Positions 1 through 8,806 of a DNA stretch of 46,468 bases are shown here, one piece after another; position 1 is the stretch's first letter; each line of letters begins with the position of its first letter. Under the pieces are notes generated by a model. It searched no databases and had not been told where the DNA came from. It saw only the letters and a list, made by a program, of their open reading frames with translations. The DNA is taken from NCBI GenBank assembly GCA_002353935.1, contig DEKP01000033.1, positions 1-46,468 on the forward strand. Direction: 5' to 3'. This stretch comes from Ruminococcaceae bacterium UBA2719 (GTDB taxonomy: Bacteria > Bacillota > Clostridia > Oscillospirales > Acutalibacteraceae). Position numbers and translations under genes: made by a program.

Positions 1-1369
1 AACCTTCGTTGACCAGTTCGTTTACTGATTTTCCAAAAATATTAGAATCCCAAATTTTTGCCGGATTTTCTTCGAACTCTTTTAATAAATAAGTAACAAG
101 TTCTTCGCTTTGTTGTTCGCTACCGACGATCGGCGTTACCTCTGCCGTAGTAGATATTCTCATCATATGAATGCTGGGAGCGCTGGCTTTCAAGCGAATA
201 CCGTATTTTCCGCTTTGTTTGATAATTTCCGGTTCTTGAAGCGACAGTTCTTCCATTGTCGGCATAACGATTCCATATCCGGTTTCCATAACTTGATTGT
301 ATGCTTCAGCAACCTTGTCAAACTGCTTTTGTTTATTTGACAATTCACATATATTGTCTAACAAATCTCGTTCATTAGAAATATCCAGTCCTGTCTTTTC
401 AGATAGTATAGTATAAAACAACTCAGGATTAAGGGATATATCTATCGTTGCCCTACCCTTACCTAAATCCAAACCTAAGAGCTTCGTAGAATTCACATTG
501 TCGTTATCAGCTATCTCATTTAACGCATCCTGAACTTCTCTAATTTTTTCTACTTTCTGAGCAGATGTTCTTATAGTATCAAAAATATTATTCTTTAGCC
601 AATTATCAGAAGTCAGAGAATTTAACCATTTTGGCATTTTTACTCTGACTTCTCTAACAGGAAACTCAAATAGCACAGAAGCAAGTATGGCTTTTATTCT
701 GTTTTCATCTAAAGCCAAACAATCAACCGCCAGAGTAGGTACTTGATATTTTTTACTCATAGAAGAAGCCAGTGCCGCGCTTTGGGCAGAATTCGGCTCT
801 GTTGTATTGAGCAGTATAACAAAAGGTTTATTGATTGCCTTTAATTCATTTACAACTCTTTCTTCCGCGTTGATATAATCATCTCTTGGTATATCTCCAA
901 TAGAGCCGTCGGTAGTAACAACTACTCCTATAGTCGAATGTTCATTTATAACCTTTTTCGTCCCCAGTTCAGCAGCGTCCTTAAACGGCATTTCCTCTTG
1001 ACTCCACGGAGTTTTTACCAAACGTTCACTATCTTCTTCCGTATATCCCAAAGCGCTGTCTACTATGTACCCCACGCAATCAATCATTCTGACCTTTAAA
1101 TTTGCGGTATCATCAACATTGATTTCAACAGCGTTTTCGGGTACAAATTTTGGTTCTGTGGTCATTATGGTCCTGCCTCCTGATGACTGGGGCAGTTCGT
1201 CGTTTGCTCTGTTTCTGCGATTTTCATCCTCTATATTAGGCAAAACTATAGTATCCATAAATCTTTTTATAAAGGTAGATTTACCGGTACGAACAGGACC
1301 GACTACTCCTATGTAAATATCACCGCCTGTACGGTTTGCGATATCTTTGTATATGCTACGCTCTTCCAT
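1..1369 (-). CDS. spoIVA: Stage IV sporulation protein A (SpoIVA), 3' end cut by window edge
   Basis: SpoIVA is a mother-cell ATPase that polymerises on the forespore surface and forms the basement layer of the spore coat. The reading frame starts at the ATG at 1367-1369, behind a GGAGG at 1376-1380, and gives about 456 residues before the window ends; the Bacillus subtilis protein is 492, so roughly 35 C-terminal residues are missing. The N-terminus reads MEERSIYKDIANRTGGDIYI, followed by a Walker A-type loop GPVRTGKST near residue 24 and the conserved stretch around PNIEDENRRNRANDELPQS. Identification is very secure because these blocks are nearly invariant in the family. It lies one gene away from sipL, whose product binds SpoIVA in Clostridioides difficile. 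A sigma-E-like promoter precedes it. Confidence 0.97.
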   Translation of the reverse strand, partial: MEERSIYKDIANRTGGDIYIGVVGPVRTGKSTFIKRFMDTIVLPNIEDENRRNRANDELPQSSGGRTIMTTEPKFVPENAVEINVDDTANLKVRMIDCVGYIVDSALGYTEEDSERLVKTPWSQEEMPFKDAAELGTKKVINEHSTIGVVVTTDGSIGDIPRDDYINAEERVVNELKAINKPFVILLNTTEPNSAQSAALASSMSKKYQVPTLAVDCLALDENRIKAILASVLFEFPVREVRVKMPKWLNSLTSDNWLKNNIFDTIRTSAQKVEKIREVQDALNEIADNDNVNSTKLLGLDLGKGRATIDISLNPELFYTILSEKTGLDISNERDLLDNICELSNKQKQFDKVAEAYNQVMETGYGIVMPTMEELSLQEPEIIKQSGKYGIRLKASAPSIHMMRISTTAEVTPIVGSEQQSEELVTYLLKEFEENPAKIWDSNIFGKSVNELVNEG

Positions 1370-1398
1370 TATTTTCCTCCATCACTATTTAATAGTAT

Positions 1399-1428
1399 AG
1401 TGTATGAAAGGTTGTATTTATTTATGAC
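1399..1428 (-). promoter_or_regulatory. Candidate sigma-E promoter of spoIVA
   Basis: On the minus strand, CATACACT (1399-1406) matches the sigma-E -10 consensus CATACAnT. GTCATAAA (1421-1428) resembles the sigma-E -35 and lies 14 bases upstream. spoIVA is a sigma-E gene in B. subtilis, which agrees. The match is by eye. Confidence 0.6.
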
Positions 1429-1435
1429 TGAAAAA

Positions 1436-1456
1436 GCGCCGCTATGATAACGGCGC
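1436..1456 (-). terminator. Rho-independent terminator of the TtcA-like gene
   Basis: Read on the minus strand, the GCGCCG and CGGCGC arms enclose a 9-base loop and are followed by TTTTT (1431-1435). It sits about 50 bases after the stop codon of the gene at 1507-2367 and isolates it from spoIVA. Confidence 0.85.
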
Positions 1457-1506
1457 TAAACAACTATATAACAATTTTAAATTCATAAAAATATAATGTA
1501 AGTTTA

Positions 1507-2367
1507 TTATAAAAAATCTCTTTTATAGCCGTCGTTTCCTTTATCAAATTTTTCTAAAAAAGAATGATAAATATCATCAGATTTATACATTGGGAAGGTA
1601 TCAATATTAACGCTGTGAATAGAATTAAAAATGCTTTTTTCAATATTGGGATTTGTTTTTTTCAAAGATTTTATTAGGTTTTTAATTTCTTTTCTCTTTG
1701 AAAGTTTCTCGTACAACTCTGCTTGCTCTGTAAAACGACAGGCACATTGTAAAAACTCTAAGTCGTTATAATTCTTCCATCGAATTATATCATCTTCACG
1801 AACGCAGTAAAGCGGTCTTATAAGCTGCATCCCCTCAAAATTTTTTGAATGTAATTTAGGAGGCATAGTGCTAAGGATAGAAGAATAAAACATTCCCATT
1901 ACCACCGTTTCTACGACATCGTTAAAATGATGTCCTAAAGCTATTTTATTACAATTAATCTCTGTAGCAAATTTATAAAGATAACCTCTGCGCATTTTTG
2001 CACAAAGATAACATGGGGATTTTTTCTGTTTATATGCCACTTTAAAAATATTTGTAGAAAATATATTGATAGGTATATCCAAAAGCTCAGCATTTTTCTT
2101 AATTTTTTCCAAGTTTTCAGGTTTATATCCGGGATCCATTACAAGATATTTAACCTCAAACGGAAAATCAGAATGAGCTTGAAGCATTTTCATCAACAAT
2201 GCCAAAAGCATCGAATCTTTACCACCTGAGATGCAAACAGCTATTTTATCATTTTCGCAAATTAATTCATAATTTTTTACAGCCGTCAAGAATGGCGTCC
2301 AGATAGATTTTCTATAGGTTTTGGTAATTGAGTGAGCTATTTGCTCGCTTTTAGACATCTCTCTCAC
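1507..2367 (-). CDS. TtcA-family PP-loop ATPase (tRNA 2-thiocytidine synthetase-like)
   Basis: A 286-residue member of the TtcA/adenine nucleotide alpha-hydrolase family, which thiolates cytidine 32 of some tRNAs with ATP and an Fe-S cluster. The PP-loop SGGKDS is near residue 48, the CxxC motif CYLCAKMRRG near 118-127, the conserved ALGHHFNDVVET near 142-153, and further cysteines (QCACRF) near 207; TtcA enzymes use three cysteines to hold the cluster. The assigned start is GTG at 2365-2367 with AGGA nine bases upstream; an ATG three codons later has poor spacing. It lies between spoIVA and sipL but has its own terminator. Clostridial genomes carry several TtcA-like paralogues whose substrates are not all known, so I give no gene symbol. 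Confidence 0.8.
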   Translation of the reverse strand: MREMSKSEQIAHSITKTYRKSIWTPFLTAVKNYELICENDKIAVCISGGKDSMLLALLMKMLQAHSDFPFEVKYLVMDPGYKPENLEKIKKNAELLDIPINIFSTNIFKVAYKQKKSPCYLCAKMRRGYLYKFATEINCNKIALGHHFNDVVETVVMGMFYSSILSTMPPKLHSKNFEGMQLIRPLYCVREDDIIRWKNYNDLEFLQCACRFTEQAELYEKLSKRKEIKNLIKSLKKTNPNIEKSIFNSIHSVNIDTFPMYKSDDIYHSFLEKFDKGNDGYKRDFL

Positions 2368-2481
2368 AGTTTTTATTCCTTTATGTTAATATAAATTCTA
2401 TCTTAATCTAGTATTAAGATTATACTACATTTTTTATCAAAAATAAAGAGCATTAATGCCTATAATTTTGTTTACAAAAAC

Positions 2482-2509
2482 AGCGACCCTTTAAATTAAA
2501 AGAGTCGCT
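2482..2509 (-). terminator. Rho-independent terminator after sipL
   Basis: Minus-strand stem AGCGAC/GTCGCT extended by an inner CTTT/AAAG pairing, followed by GTTTTTG (2475-2481). It lies directly after the sipL stop codon. Confidence 0.8.
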
Positions 2510-2522
2510 TAAATCACTGTTT

Positions 2523-4049
2523 TTATGACGTTGGAATCAACAACATCATTTTTGATTCTATTTTATCGCTGTCTAACAAATTTTCTGCAATCAAATCATC
2601 AGGTTTTGCCGAAAAAGCTTTTGATATATCCCAAACATCCTCTCCTTTATCAGCATAGTACAATATCAGAGCGCTGTCATCCTTTTCAATTTTGCTGTCG
2701 TCAACACGAGATATTTTTGTCAACGGCGAAACTTTTATACTGTTAGACAAAACACACTTAAAACTGATTTCTAACCGCACCTCTATATTATTGTCATCCA
2801 AAATTCTATAGCTAATACTTTCTATACAACCACTAACATCTTCCACCCTATCATAATTAATATTTTCAAAAACATTTTCAAAATCTATATTTCTTTCAAT
2901 ATAAAACGGAGCGTCGTCGGCGTTTTTTGCAAGAATGCAAATATTCGCCTTACATAAAAGCTTGAGATTTTCATCGTTCATTACCGGAGATATATTTAAC
3001 GAATCGCTGTAAACATCAAGAACCTGGCTAACCGTTTCGTTGTCAAGAGTAACGACTGATTTTTCAACGCAAGAAAAATCTTTTACAGAAAAATCTGATA
3101 TTGCAGAAACAGGGCTGCGCATTATATCCACCGCATAATCTGTAGAATATGCATCGGTAATAATATCTATATCCTTTGTCATATAGCCCAAAGCCGAAAA
3201 GTTAATTTTTGCATCTAAATTAAGCAGCGATCCATCATTTACAGCGTCATTTCTAACGTGTATATCATAACTCATTACAGACAAAGAAGCGTCTAAAACC
3301 GTATCATCTTCAACACCTTCACAATCTATAATGCGCGATATAGGAAAAACATATGATAAATGTTCAATTTCTCCGCTCTGTAAGTCGCTTAGATACATTA
3401 TATGAAGCTTAAACTCTGTACTGAGCATTATTTTATTATGTATGCTTTTACATTCTGTTATTTTGCTTTTTAATTCGCTTGAAACAATAGACTCTACCGG
3501 AGGCTTGTCGTTTACGGTGATATCTTCTGATACCGTGAACTGTTCCTCGCACAGGCAACAAAGCGACGACAAGGTAACTTTTTCAGTTCTGGTCTGCAGG
3601 TCTGTAGCTTCGGGTGCGCTGTAAAAATCAACAGATTTTTTGCTAATCACTTTTAAATAAAGTGAAAATGCCCCGTGTATCACAAGTTTTCTTGGGCTTA
3701 AAGCACGACAGTTAATATATTCGCTTTTTGTATCGCTCAAAATAATATACTGCTCAGGTGTACTTTTTAATGAATACGATGCAGAAAATGGAGTTGAATA
3801 TTCAAATGATCTTAATTTAGAGTTGTTGTCAACATATATTATGCGTACAGCAGACGCACCATCAACAGACAACTGACCACCCGAAATATTTTTTGTATAT
3901 ATTTTTGGAACAAGCGTACATTTTAATATTTTTTCAATATCCGGGCAATAATCAGGTAAAGTTATATCTACATCGACCGGCTGTTCACTTACGGTATCAA
4001 GTGCATATTCTTTGAGCGATATAGAATCCTTTAATAAATCGTAATCCAT
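2523..4049 (-). CDS. sipL: SipL-like spore morphogenesis protein (SPOCS/DUF3794 repeats plus LysM)
   Basis: A 508-residue protein with the layout of C. difficile SipL, the functional counterpart of Bacillus SpoVID that binds SpoIVA and couples the coat to the forespore. The N-terminus has the SPOCS (DUF3794) signature around SEQPVDVDITLPDYCPDIEK; two further related beta-rich domains follow in the middle, and the last ~50 residues (from LILYYADKGEDVWDISKAFS) form a LysM domain with the LIAEN and LLIPTS blocks typical of the fold. I chose the ATG at 4047-4049 because GGAGAG lies seven bases upstream; an earlier in-frame start would add 22 residues that look like translated leader. No signal peptide, as expected for a mother-cell cytoplasmic protein. 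It is flanked by its own terminator and a sigma-E-like promoter. Confidence 0.9.
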   Translation of the reverse strand: MDYDLLKDSISLKEYALDTVSEQPVDVDITLPDYCPDIEKILKCTLVPKIYTKNISGGQLSVDGASAVRIIYVDNNSKLRSFEYSTPFSASYSLKSTPEQYIILSDTKSEYINCRALSPRKLVIHGAFSLYLKVISKKSVDFYSAPEATDLQTRTEKVTLSSLCCLCEEQFTVSEDITVNDKPPVESIVSSELKSKITECKSIHNKIMLSTEFKLHIMYLSDLQSGEIEHLSYVFPISRIIDCEGVEDDTVLDASLSVMSYDIHVRNDAVNDGSLLNLDAKINFSALGYMTKDIDIITDAYSTDYAVDIMRSPVSAISDFSVKDFSCVEKSVVTLDNETVSQVLDVYSDSLNISPVMNDENLKLLCKANICILAKNADDAPFYIERNIDFENVFENINYDRVEDVSGCIESISYRILDDNNIEVRLEISFKCVLSNSIKVSPLTKISRVDDSKIEKDDSALILYYADKGEDVWDISKAFSAKPDDLIAENLLDSDKIESKMMLLIPTS

Positions 4050-4078
4050 ATTTTTTCTCTCCTTTTTACTTTTGATAA

Positions 4079-4108
4079 ATACTATTAAAATAAGAGATAA
4101 AATATGAC
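4079..4108 (-). promoter_or_regulatory. Candidate sigma-E promoter of sipL
   Basis: Minus-strand GTCATATT (4101-4108) fits the sigma-E -35 (KMATATT) very well. AATAGTAT (4079-4086), 14 bases downstream, is a weaker -10. It lies 30-60 bases before the sipL start. Confidence 0.4.
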
Positions 4109-4149
4109 TAAACATTCATAAATGTCGCCAAAACACTGACAATAAAAAT

Positions 4150-4178
4150 ATAGCCTTCTCAAAAAGCAAGAAGACTAT
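4150..4178 (-). terminator. Terminator of the dnaG-rpoD-zincin-zinc ribbon operon
   Basis: Minus-strand arms ATAGTCTTCT and AGAAGGCTAT pair over ten positions with one G-U, and are followed by ATTTTTATT. This separates the operon from sipL. Confidence 0.8.
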
Positions 4179-4207
4179 AAAAGTTTTATTAAGTTTGTGC
4201 TTGTAGT

Positions 4208-4251
4208 TAAAGCAATGCCACCAAATTCAAAGCTAGACACATTGCCTTAAA
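4208..4251 (-). repeat. Inverted repeat in the 3' region of the zinc-ribbon gene
   Basis: Minus-strand AAGGCAATG and CATTGCTTT can pair across a 22-base loop, upstream of the operon terminator. The right part of the loop and arm shares an 18-base motif (15 identities) with the purE leader. Function unknown. Confidence 0.35.
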
Positions 4252-4273
4252 TTTTAATTATTATATACAAAGA

Positions 4274-4681
4274 CTAAACCTGAGGCATATCGTTAGCGGA
4301 AGAATTTTCACAAATAATTGTATTTGAGATAAAACCCGGTTTAATATGCGCTTTAACATAAGCGAAACGGTTATTTTCGGTAATCTGAACCGTTATATCC
4401 TCGCAACGACGTATCATTCCACAGGTTATGTGAATATTATATGTACCGAAATTTACCGGAATTTTTATAGTTTGCTTATTTGCAACATAACCTATGGGAA
4501 CATTATTTATATATATACCAAAACCTGCTGCAATACCCAGCGGTGAACCCATACGATAAATTTGTATAAATCCGTCCGTTGGTAAAGCAATTTTACCTCC
4601 GCATTTGGGGCAGGGATTGTTTCCTACCACATCTATCGCCTGTCCGCAAGCGGGACATTTTGTTCTCCATAAAGCTGCCAA
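4274..4681 (-). CDS. Zinc-ribbon protein with PEGA-like beta domain
   Basis: A 135-residue protein of unknown function. The N-terminus has two CxxC knuckles (CPACG and CPKCG, 16 residues apart) that form a zinc ribbon. The rest is beta-rich, with pieces such as GIYINNVPIGYV, TIKIPVNFGTYNIHI and EDITVQITENN, reminiscent of PEGA or lipoprotein-like surface domains, although no signal peptide is present. The start is taken as TTG at 4679-4681, because GGAGG lies eight bases upstream; a TTG five codons earlier overlaps that GGAGG and is unlikely. It is the last gene of the operon dnaG-rpoD-zincin and precedes the terminator. The family is not known to me beyond the zinc ribbon. Confidence 0.65.
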   Translation of the reverse strand: MAALWRTKCPACGQAIDVVGNNPCPKCGGKIALPTDGFIQIYRMGSPLGIAAGFGIYINNVPIGYVANKQTIKIPVNFGTYNIHITCGMIRRCEDITVQITENNRFAYVKAHIKPGFISNTIICENSSANDMPQV

Positions 4682-4739
4682 AATAAAAACCTCCAAAAAA
4701 TATTAATTAATCAACTATTGTTCTATCAAAACTCTAAAA

Positions 4740-5111
4740 TCAATATCCTTTAGAATGTAAATAATTTGAAATCTGTTGTTTGTCATAAAGAATAAGATCA
4801 TCAACACCTGCAAGATACTCATTATGATGCCTTATCTCATGAGCTAAAGTTTTACGCAAAATCTCTTTATATTCTTCCTTTGTTTTATTAGGAAAAACAC
4901 GCATTATACTACCATAATATATCTTTATTGATTTACCTAAATTATCCTGGATATAAACGCCGAGTATATACAAATCATTATTAACAGCGCACGGATGCAG
5001 TTTAGTTTCCGGCAAAAGAACAATACCTCCGTTTAATTGTCTGTACAATTCAACCGGTAAAGAATCAGCTATCTCGTCAAGCATGTCGCCACATTCATCA
5101 AATGTAATCAT
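4740..5111 (-). CDS. Small zincin-like metallopeptidase family protein
   Basis: A 123-residue protein resembling the zincin_1 metallopeptidase family. The key block is LAHEIRHHNEYLAG near residues 89-102: an HExxH zinc site in which a further histidine follows directly, as is typical for this family (HEIxHH). The front half contains VLLPETKLHPCAVNNDLYIL and YYGSIMRVFP, both similar to conserved parts of the family. Substrate unknown; cytoplasmic, no membrane segment. It starts one base after rpoD ends, so it is translated from the same message. The ribosome site is weak (TTGGA), which fits translational coupling to rpoD. Confidence 0.72.
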   Translation of the reverse strand: MITFDECGDMLDEIADSLPVELYRQLNGGIVLLPETKLHPCAVNNDLYILGVYIQDNLGKSIKIYYGSIMRVFPNKTKEEYKEILRKTLAHEIRHHNEYLAGVDDLILYDKQQISNYLHSKGY

Positions 5112-5112
5112 A

Positions 5113-6228
5113 TTAATCCAAGAAATCTTTCAGTTTTTTAGAGCGTGACGGATGTCGAAGCTTTCTAAGGGCTTTAGCTTCTATCTGTCTGATACGCTCT
5201 CTGGTAACGTTAAACTCCTTGCCAACTTCTTCCAACGTTCTGCTTCTGCCGTCTTCCAAACCAAAGCGCAGCCTTAATACCTTTTCCTCTCTGGGGGTAA
5301 GTGTGTCGAGCACCTGTATAAGCTGCTCTCTAAGCATAGTATGGGAAGCTGCGTCCGCCGGAGCCGGAGCGTCATCATCAGGAATAAAATCTCCCAAGTG
5401 CGAATCCTCCTCTTCTCCTATGGGTGTTTCCAGAGATACCGGCTCTTGTGCCACGCGCATAATTTCTCTGACTTTGTCTACCGGCATATTTAGCTCTTCT
5501 GCTATTTCATCAGCAGAAGGCTCGTGTCCGTTTTGGTGCAAAAGCTGAGATGAAATCTTCTTTACCTTGTTTATTGTTTCTACCATATGGACAGGAATGC
5601 GTATTGTACGGGCTTGATCGGCAATAGCGCGTGTAATAGCTTGTCTGATCCACCATGTAGCATAAGTAGAAAATTTAAAGCCTTTGGTATAATCAAATTT
5701 TTCTACCGCTTTAATAAGACCTAAATTTCCCTCTTGAATTAAATCTAAGAAATGCATTCCGCGTCCTAAATAACGCTTAGCAATACTTACAACCAATCTT
5801 AAATTTGCTTCGCTCAAACGCTTTTTAGCATTTACATCTCCTTCGGAAATTTTTATAGCAAGATCTATCTCTTCTTCCGGGGTAAGCAAAGGCACTCTGC
5901 CTATTTCTTTAAGATAAACTTTTACCGGATCATCTATAGAGATATTATCTGCTGTATCATGTGACTCTCCTGTCTTTTCAGAGCCGTTTTCGCTTTCTTC
6001 TACCACGACATTAAGATCTTCAAGCGACAAATCTCCGCTTATATCATCCTCAACAATCTCTATTCCGCTCGACTCCAAAGCATCATAAAGCTTTTCAAGT
6101 TGTTCAGGTTCAAAATCTATTTCTCCTATAGCGTCTAATATGTCTTTGTTTGATAAAGATCCCTTACTTTTACCGAGCTCAGTAAGCTCTTTTAAAATTA
6201 ATTTCTTATCAGTTACAGGCGTAGCCAT
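5113..6228 (-). CDS. rpoD: RNA polymerase primary sigma factor RpoD (SigA)
   Basis: A 371-residue housekeeping sigma-70 factor. Region 1.1-like N-terminus (residues 1-80), region 1.2 with VYLKEIGRVPLLTPEEEIDL near 103, region 2 with GLIKAVEKFDYTKGFKFSTY and WWIRQAITRAIADQARTIRI, region 3 (IPVHMVETINKVKKI) and region 4 ending in EEVGKEFNVTRERIRQIEAK for -35 binding. Length equals that of B. subtilis SigA. The ATG at 6228 has AAAGGA at a good distance. It follows dnaG, the classical macromolecular-synthesis arrangement of Firmicutes. Several strong TTGACA/TATAAT promoters in the window would be its targets. Confidence 0.98.
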   Translation of the reverse strand: MATPVTDKKLILKELTELGKSKGSLSNKDILDAIGEIDFEPEQLEKLYDALESSGIEIVEDDISGDLSLEDLNVVVEESENGSEKTGESHDTADNISIDDPVKVYLKEIGRVPLLTPEEEIDLAIKISEGDVNAKKRLSEANLRLVVSIAKRYLGRGMHFLDLIQEGNLGLIKAVEKFDYTKGFKFSTYATWWIRQAITRAIADQARTIRIPVHMVETINKVKKISSQLLHQNGHEPSADEIAEELNMPVDKVREIMRVAQEPVSLETPIGEEEDSHLGDFIPDDDAPAPADAASHTMLREQLIQVLDTLTPREEKVLRLRFGLEDGRSRTLEEVGKEFNVTRERIRQIEAKALRKLRHPSRSKKLKDFLD

Positions 6229-6325
6229 ATTTTAAATTCCTTTCTGATGTTTATATGAATTTATTTTTTATTAATTTATTTATATAATACTTTATTTTTA
6301 ACTGCATTATATCTTTTATTAGATA

Positions 6326-8092
6326 TTACCTTCTGTTTTCTCTCATTTTTTTTAAAAAATCATCCACATCATCATTGGATACAGATTCTTTATCTTTATA
6401 TGAACACTTTAAAGCTTCTTCCTTGATTTTATTTATGTATTCTTCCAACGCTTCTGTGGTGGCTGTTATCGTTGAATAGGACGTAATAATACGCACAACC
6501 TGAGATATTTCTTCTGAAGAAAAATCGGCAGATATAGCCGTCATAGGCTCTTTTCCCTCATTAATACGTTCAGTGAAATATATAAATAATTTGCGATTAA
6601 AATCGGTAACAAAATCAGCAGGAAGAATTCTGTTTGCTATAAATTCGCATTTATCAGGATTATTAACTAAAAAAGCGATTAAATTTTCCTCTGCCGCAGC
6701 TGCCCTTATATAAGAACTATGCTGAGTGTTGACTCTATCTTCTCTTGCAGAAAGAGATTTTTGAATATTAGAAAACTCTGTTTTTTTATAGCTTTTATAC
6801 CGTTTTTTCAATTCTTTTTCTATTTGTTCTTTTATAGAGTTTTTTTCCACATCAACTTGATCGGACAATTTAGAACAATATATGTCACGCTCCATCGCGT
6901 TATCTACAGTGGCTAAAACTTTGACAGCATCGGAAAGATAAGAAAGTTTTCCGGAAGTGGTTTTCAGATCATATTTAGAAGATAATTTAAAAAGGCGATA
7001 ATCAATATCGTTGCCGCTGTTATTTAATATATTTTTAAAAGCAGCAGTTCCTTTATCACCGTTTTTTCTTATAAATTCATCGGGATCCTTGCCATCCGGA
7101 ACTACAATAACTCTGACTACAATTCCTGCGCGGCGCAGTATCTCAATTGCTCGTGCTGTAGCTTTTTGACCGGCTTCATCAGCATCGTAACAAATAATTA
7201 CTTCGTCGCAATATCTTTTCATCAAAAGCGCTTGCTCATCTGTTAGAGCTGTACCCAGTGTCGCTACTGCCTGGGTAAAGCCCGCTTGATTTAAGGCTAT
7301 AACATCCATATACCCTTCACACAAAATCAAACTTCTGTCCTTGTTATTTTTTGCGTTATTAAGCGAAAATAAATTACTGCTTTTTGAAAACACCATAGTA
7401 TCCGAAGTATTAAGATATTTAGGCTTTATATCAGACATAACACGTCCGCCAAAGGCAATAACATTTCCTCTTAAATCAATTATCGGAAACATTACGCGGT
7501 CAAAAAATCTATCAACAACAGAATTTCCTGAACGGGTAGGCACCGCTAAATTTGCAGCTATAAGCTCAGAGTTTGTGAAGCCCTTCTCCTTTAAATAATC
7601 CACAAGCTCAAACCTTGACGGCAAAGAATATCCTAGCCCAAAATGACGAATGGTTTTATCAGTTAACGCACGGTCGTGTAAGTATTTTAATGCGTTTTTG
7701 CCCTGTACGCTGTATAAATTAGCATAATAATATCGAGCTGCCTCACGATTCGCCTCATATATACGAGTGCGCATGCGGCTTGTCGAATCATCAAAATCAT
7801 CTTCAGGCAACGGAATACCGGCCCTTTGAGCAAGAAATTTTATTGCTTCCATATAGTCAAGATGCTCAATCTTCATAACAAAGGTGATTACATCTCCTCC
7901 TGTACCGCAACCAAAACAATAAAATGAACCGTTTTCTGAATATATATTAAAAGACGGTGTTTTTTCATTATGAAACGGACACAAGCCGACAAGGTTTCGT
8001 CCGCGCCGTTTTAATTGAATATAATTTGACGCAATATCTGACAAATCATTTTGATATTTAATTTCGCTGATAAAATCGTCAGATAAACGCAT
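6326..8092 (-). CDS. dnaG: DNA primase DnaG
   Basis: A 588-residue primase that makes RNA primers for the replication fork. The CHC2 zinc finger is visible as CPFHNEKTPSF and FYCFGCGTGGD in the first 65 residues. The TOPRIM core contains EGYMDVIALNQAG and the acidic YDADEAGQKA motif; the C-terminal third would bind the helicase. I start at ATG 8090-8092 because GGAG lies seven bases upstream; a GTG two codons earlier overlaps the ribosome site. Upstream of rpoD in the same direction with a 97-base gap. Confidence 0.97.
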   Translation of the reverse strand: MRLSDDFISEIKYQNDLSDIASNYIQLKRRGRNLVGLCPFHNEKTPSFNIYSENGSFYCFGCGTGGDVITFVMKIEHLDYMEAIKFLAQRAGIPLPEDDFDDSTSRMRTRIYEANREAARYYYANLYSVQGKNALKYLHDRALTDKTIRHFGLGYSLPSRFELVDYLKEKGFTNSELIAANLAVPTRSGNSVVDRFFDRVMFPIIDLRGNVIAFGGRVMSDIKPKYLNTSDTMVFSKSSNLFSLNNAKNNKDRSLILCEGYMDVIALNQAGFTQAVATLGTALTDEQALLMKRYCDEVIICYDADEAGQKATARAIEILRRAGIVVRVIVVPDGKDPDEFIRKNGDKGTAAFKNILNNSGNDIDYRLFKLSSKYDLKTTSGKLSYLSDAVKVLATVDNAMERDIYCSKLSDQVDVEKNSIKEQIEKELKKRYKSYKKTEFSNIQKSLSAREDRVNTQHSSYIRAAAAEENLIAFLVNNPDKCEFIANRILPADFVTDFNRKLFIYFTERINEGKEPMTAISADFSSEEISQVVRIITSYSTITATTEALEEYINKIKEEALKCSYKDKESVSNDDVDDFLKKMRENRR

Positions 8093-8179
8093 AAACACTC
8101 TCCTTCTAAAATACAGACTCTAAATATTAAATACGCAAAAAATTTGTTTTTCCCTTTATTTTTTTAATATTTTTTTAAA

Positions 8180-8806
8180 TTATTGATTTTTCGCAAAAAA
8201 CGCCTCAGAAATTTTCTCAGCAAAAACCGAACCGTTAGTAAGTTCTGATAAAGCATCACTAAAAAAGTTGATTTTTTCATCCGGTATATGAAATTTAATA
8301 ACAACATCTTCTGCAAATTCAGTAGAATCGACTTCACCATCATACTTTTGAATTAAAGATGAAATTTTTCCATATGAATTATATGAACATTTTAACGTAT
8401 ATACAGAACACGACTGCATTATTACTACGCCCGCAGCTTCTAAAGCCGCTTTAGCCGCAGCCGAATATGCCCTTACAAGCCCTCCTGTACCAAGCAAGAT
8501 TCCTCCAAAATAACGTGTTACAACAATAATGCAGTCAGTAATATCGTTTTTTTTCAAAACATCAAGCACCGGTATTCCTGCTGTTCCGGAAGGCTCGTTA
8601 TCATCGCTAAAACGCGTTATAGAATTATTTCGAAGAGCATAAGCATAAACATTATGTTTAGCATCCCAGTGCTTTGAACGAATAGAATTTAAAAATTCCA
8701 AAGCCTCTTCCTCGGTTTTTACAGGTTTTATATATCCTATGAAGCGAGAACGTTTTTCAACAATTTGTGCTTCTGAGGGCTTTTTTGCTGTTTTGTAAAA
8801 TTTCAT
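8180..8806 (-). CDS. YigZ/IMPACT family protein
   Basis: A 208-residue member of the UPF0029/IMPACT family. The N-terminal IMPACT domain shows RSRFIGYIKPVKTEEEALEF, KHWDAKHNVYAY, the highly conserved SDDNEPSGTAGIPVLD and VTRYFGGILLGTGGLVRAYS. A C-terminal DUF1949-like ferredoxin fold follows (residues 135-205). Eukaryotic IMPACT regulates GCN2; the bacterial role is not established, possibly linked to translation. ATG at 8806 is preceded by GGTGAT. The gene lies 81 bases upstream of dnaG in the same direction. Confidence 0.92.
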   Translation of the reverse strand: MKFYKTAKKPSEAQIVEKRSRFIGYIKPVKTEEEALEFLNSIRSKHWDAKHNVYAYALRNNSITRFSDDNEPSGTAGIPVLDVLKKNDITDCIIVVTRYFGGILLGTGGLVRAYSAAAKAALEAAGVVIMQSCSVYTLKCSYNSYGKISSLIQKYDGEVDSTEFAEDVVIKFHIPDEKINFFSDALSELTNGSVFAEKISEAFFAKNQ

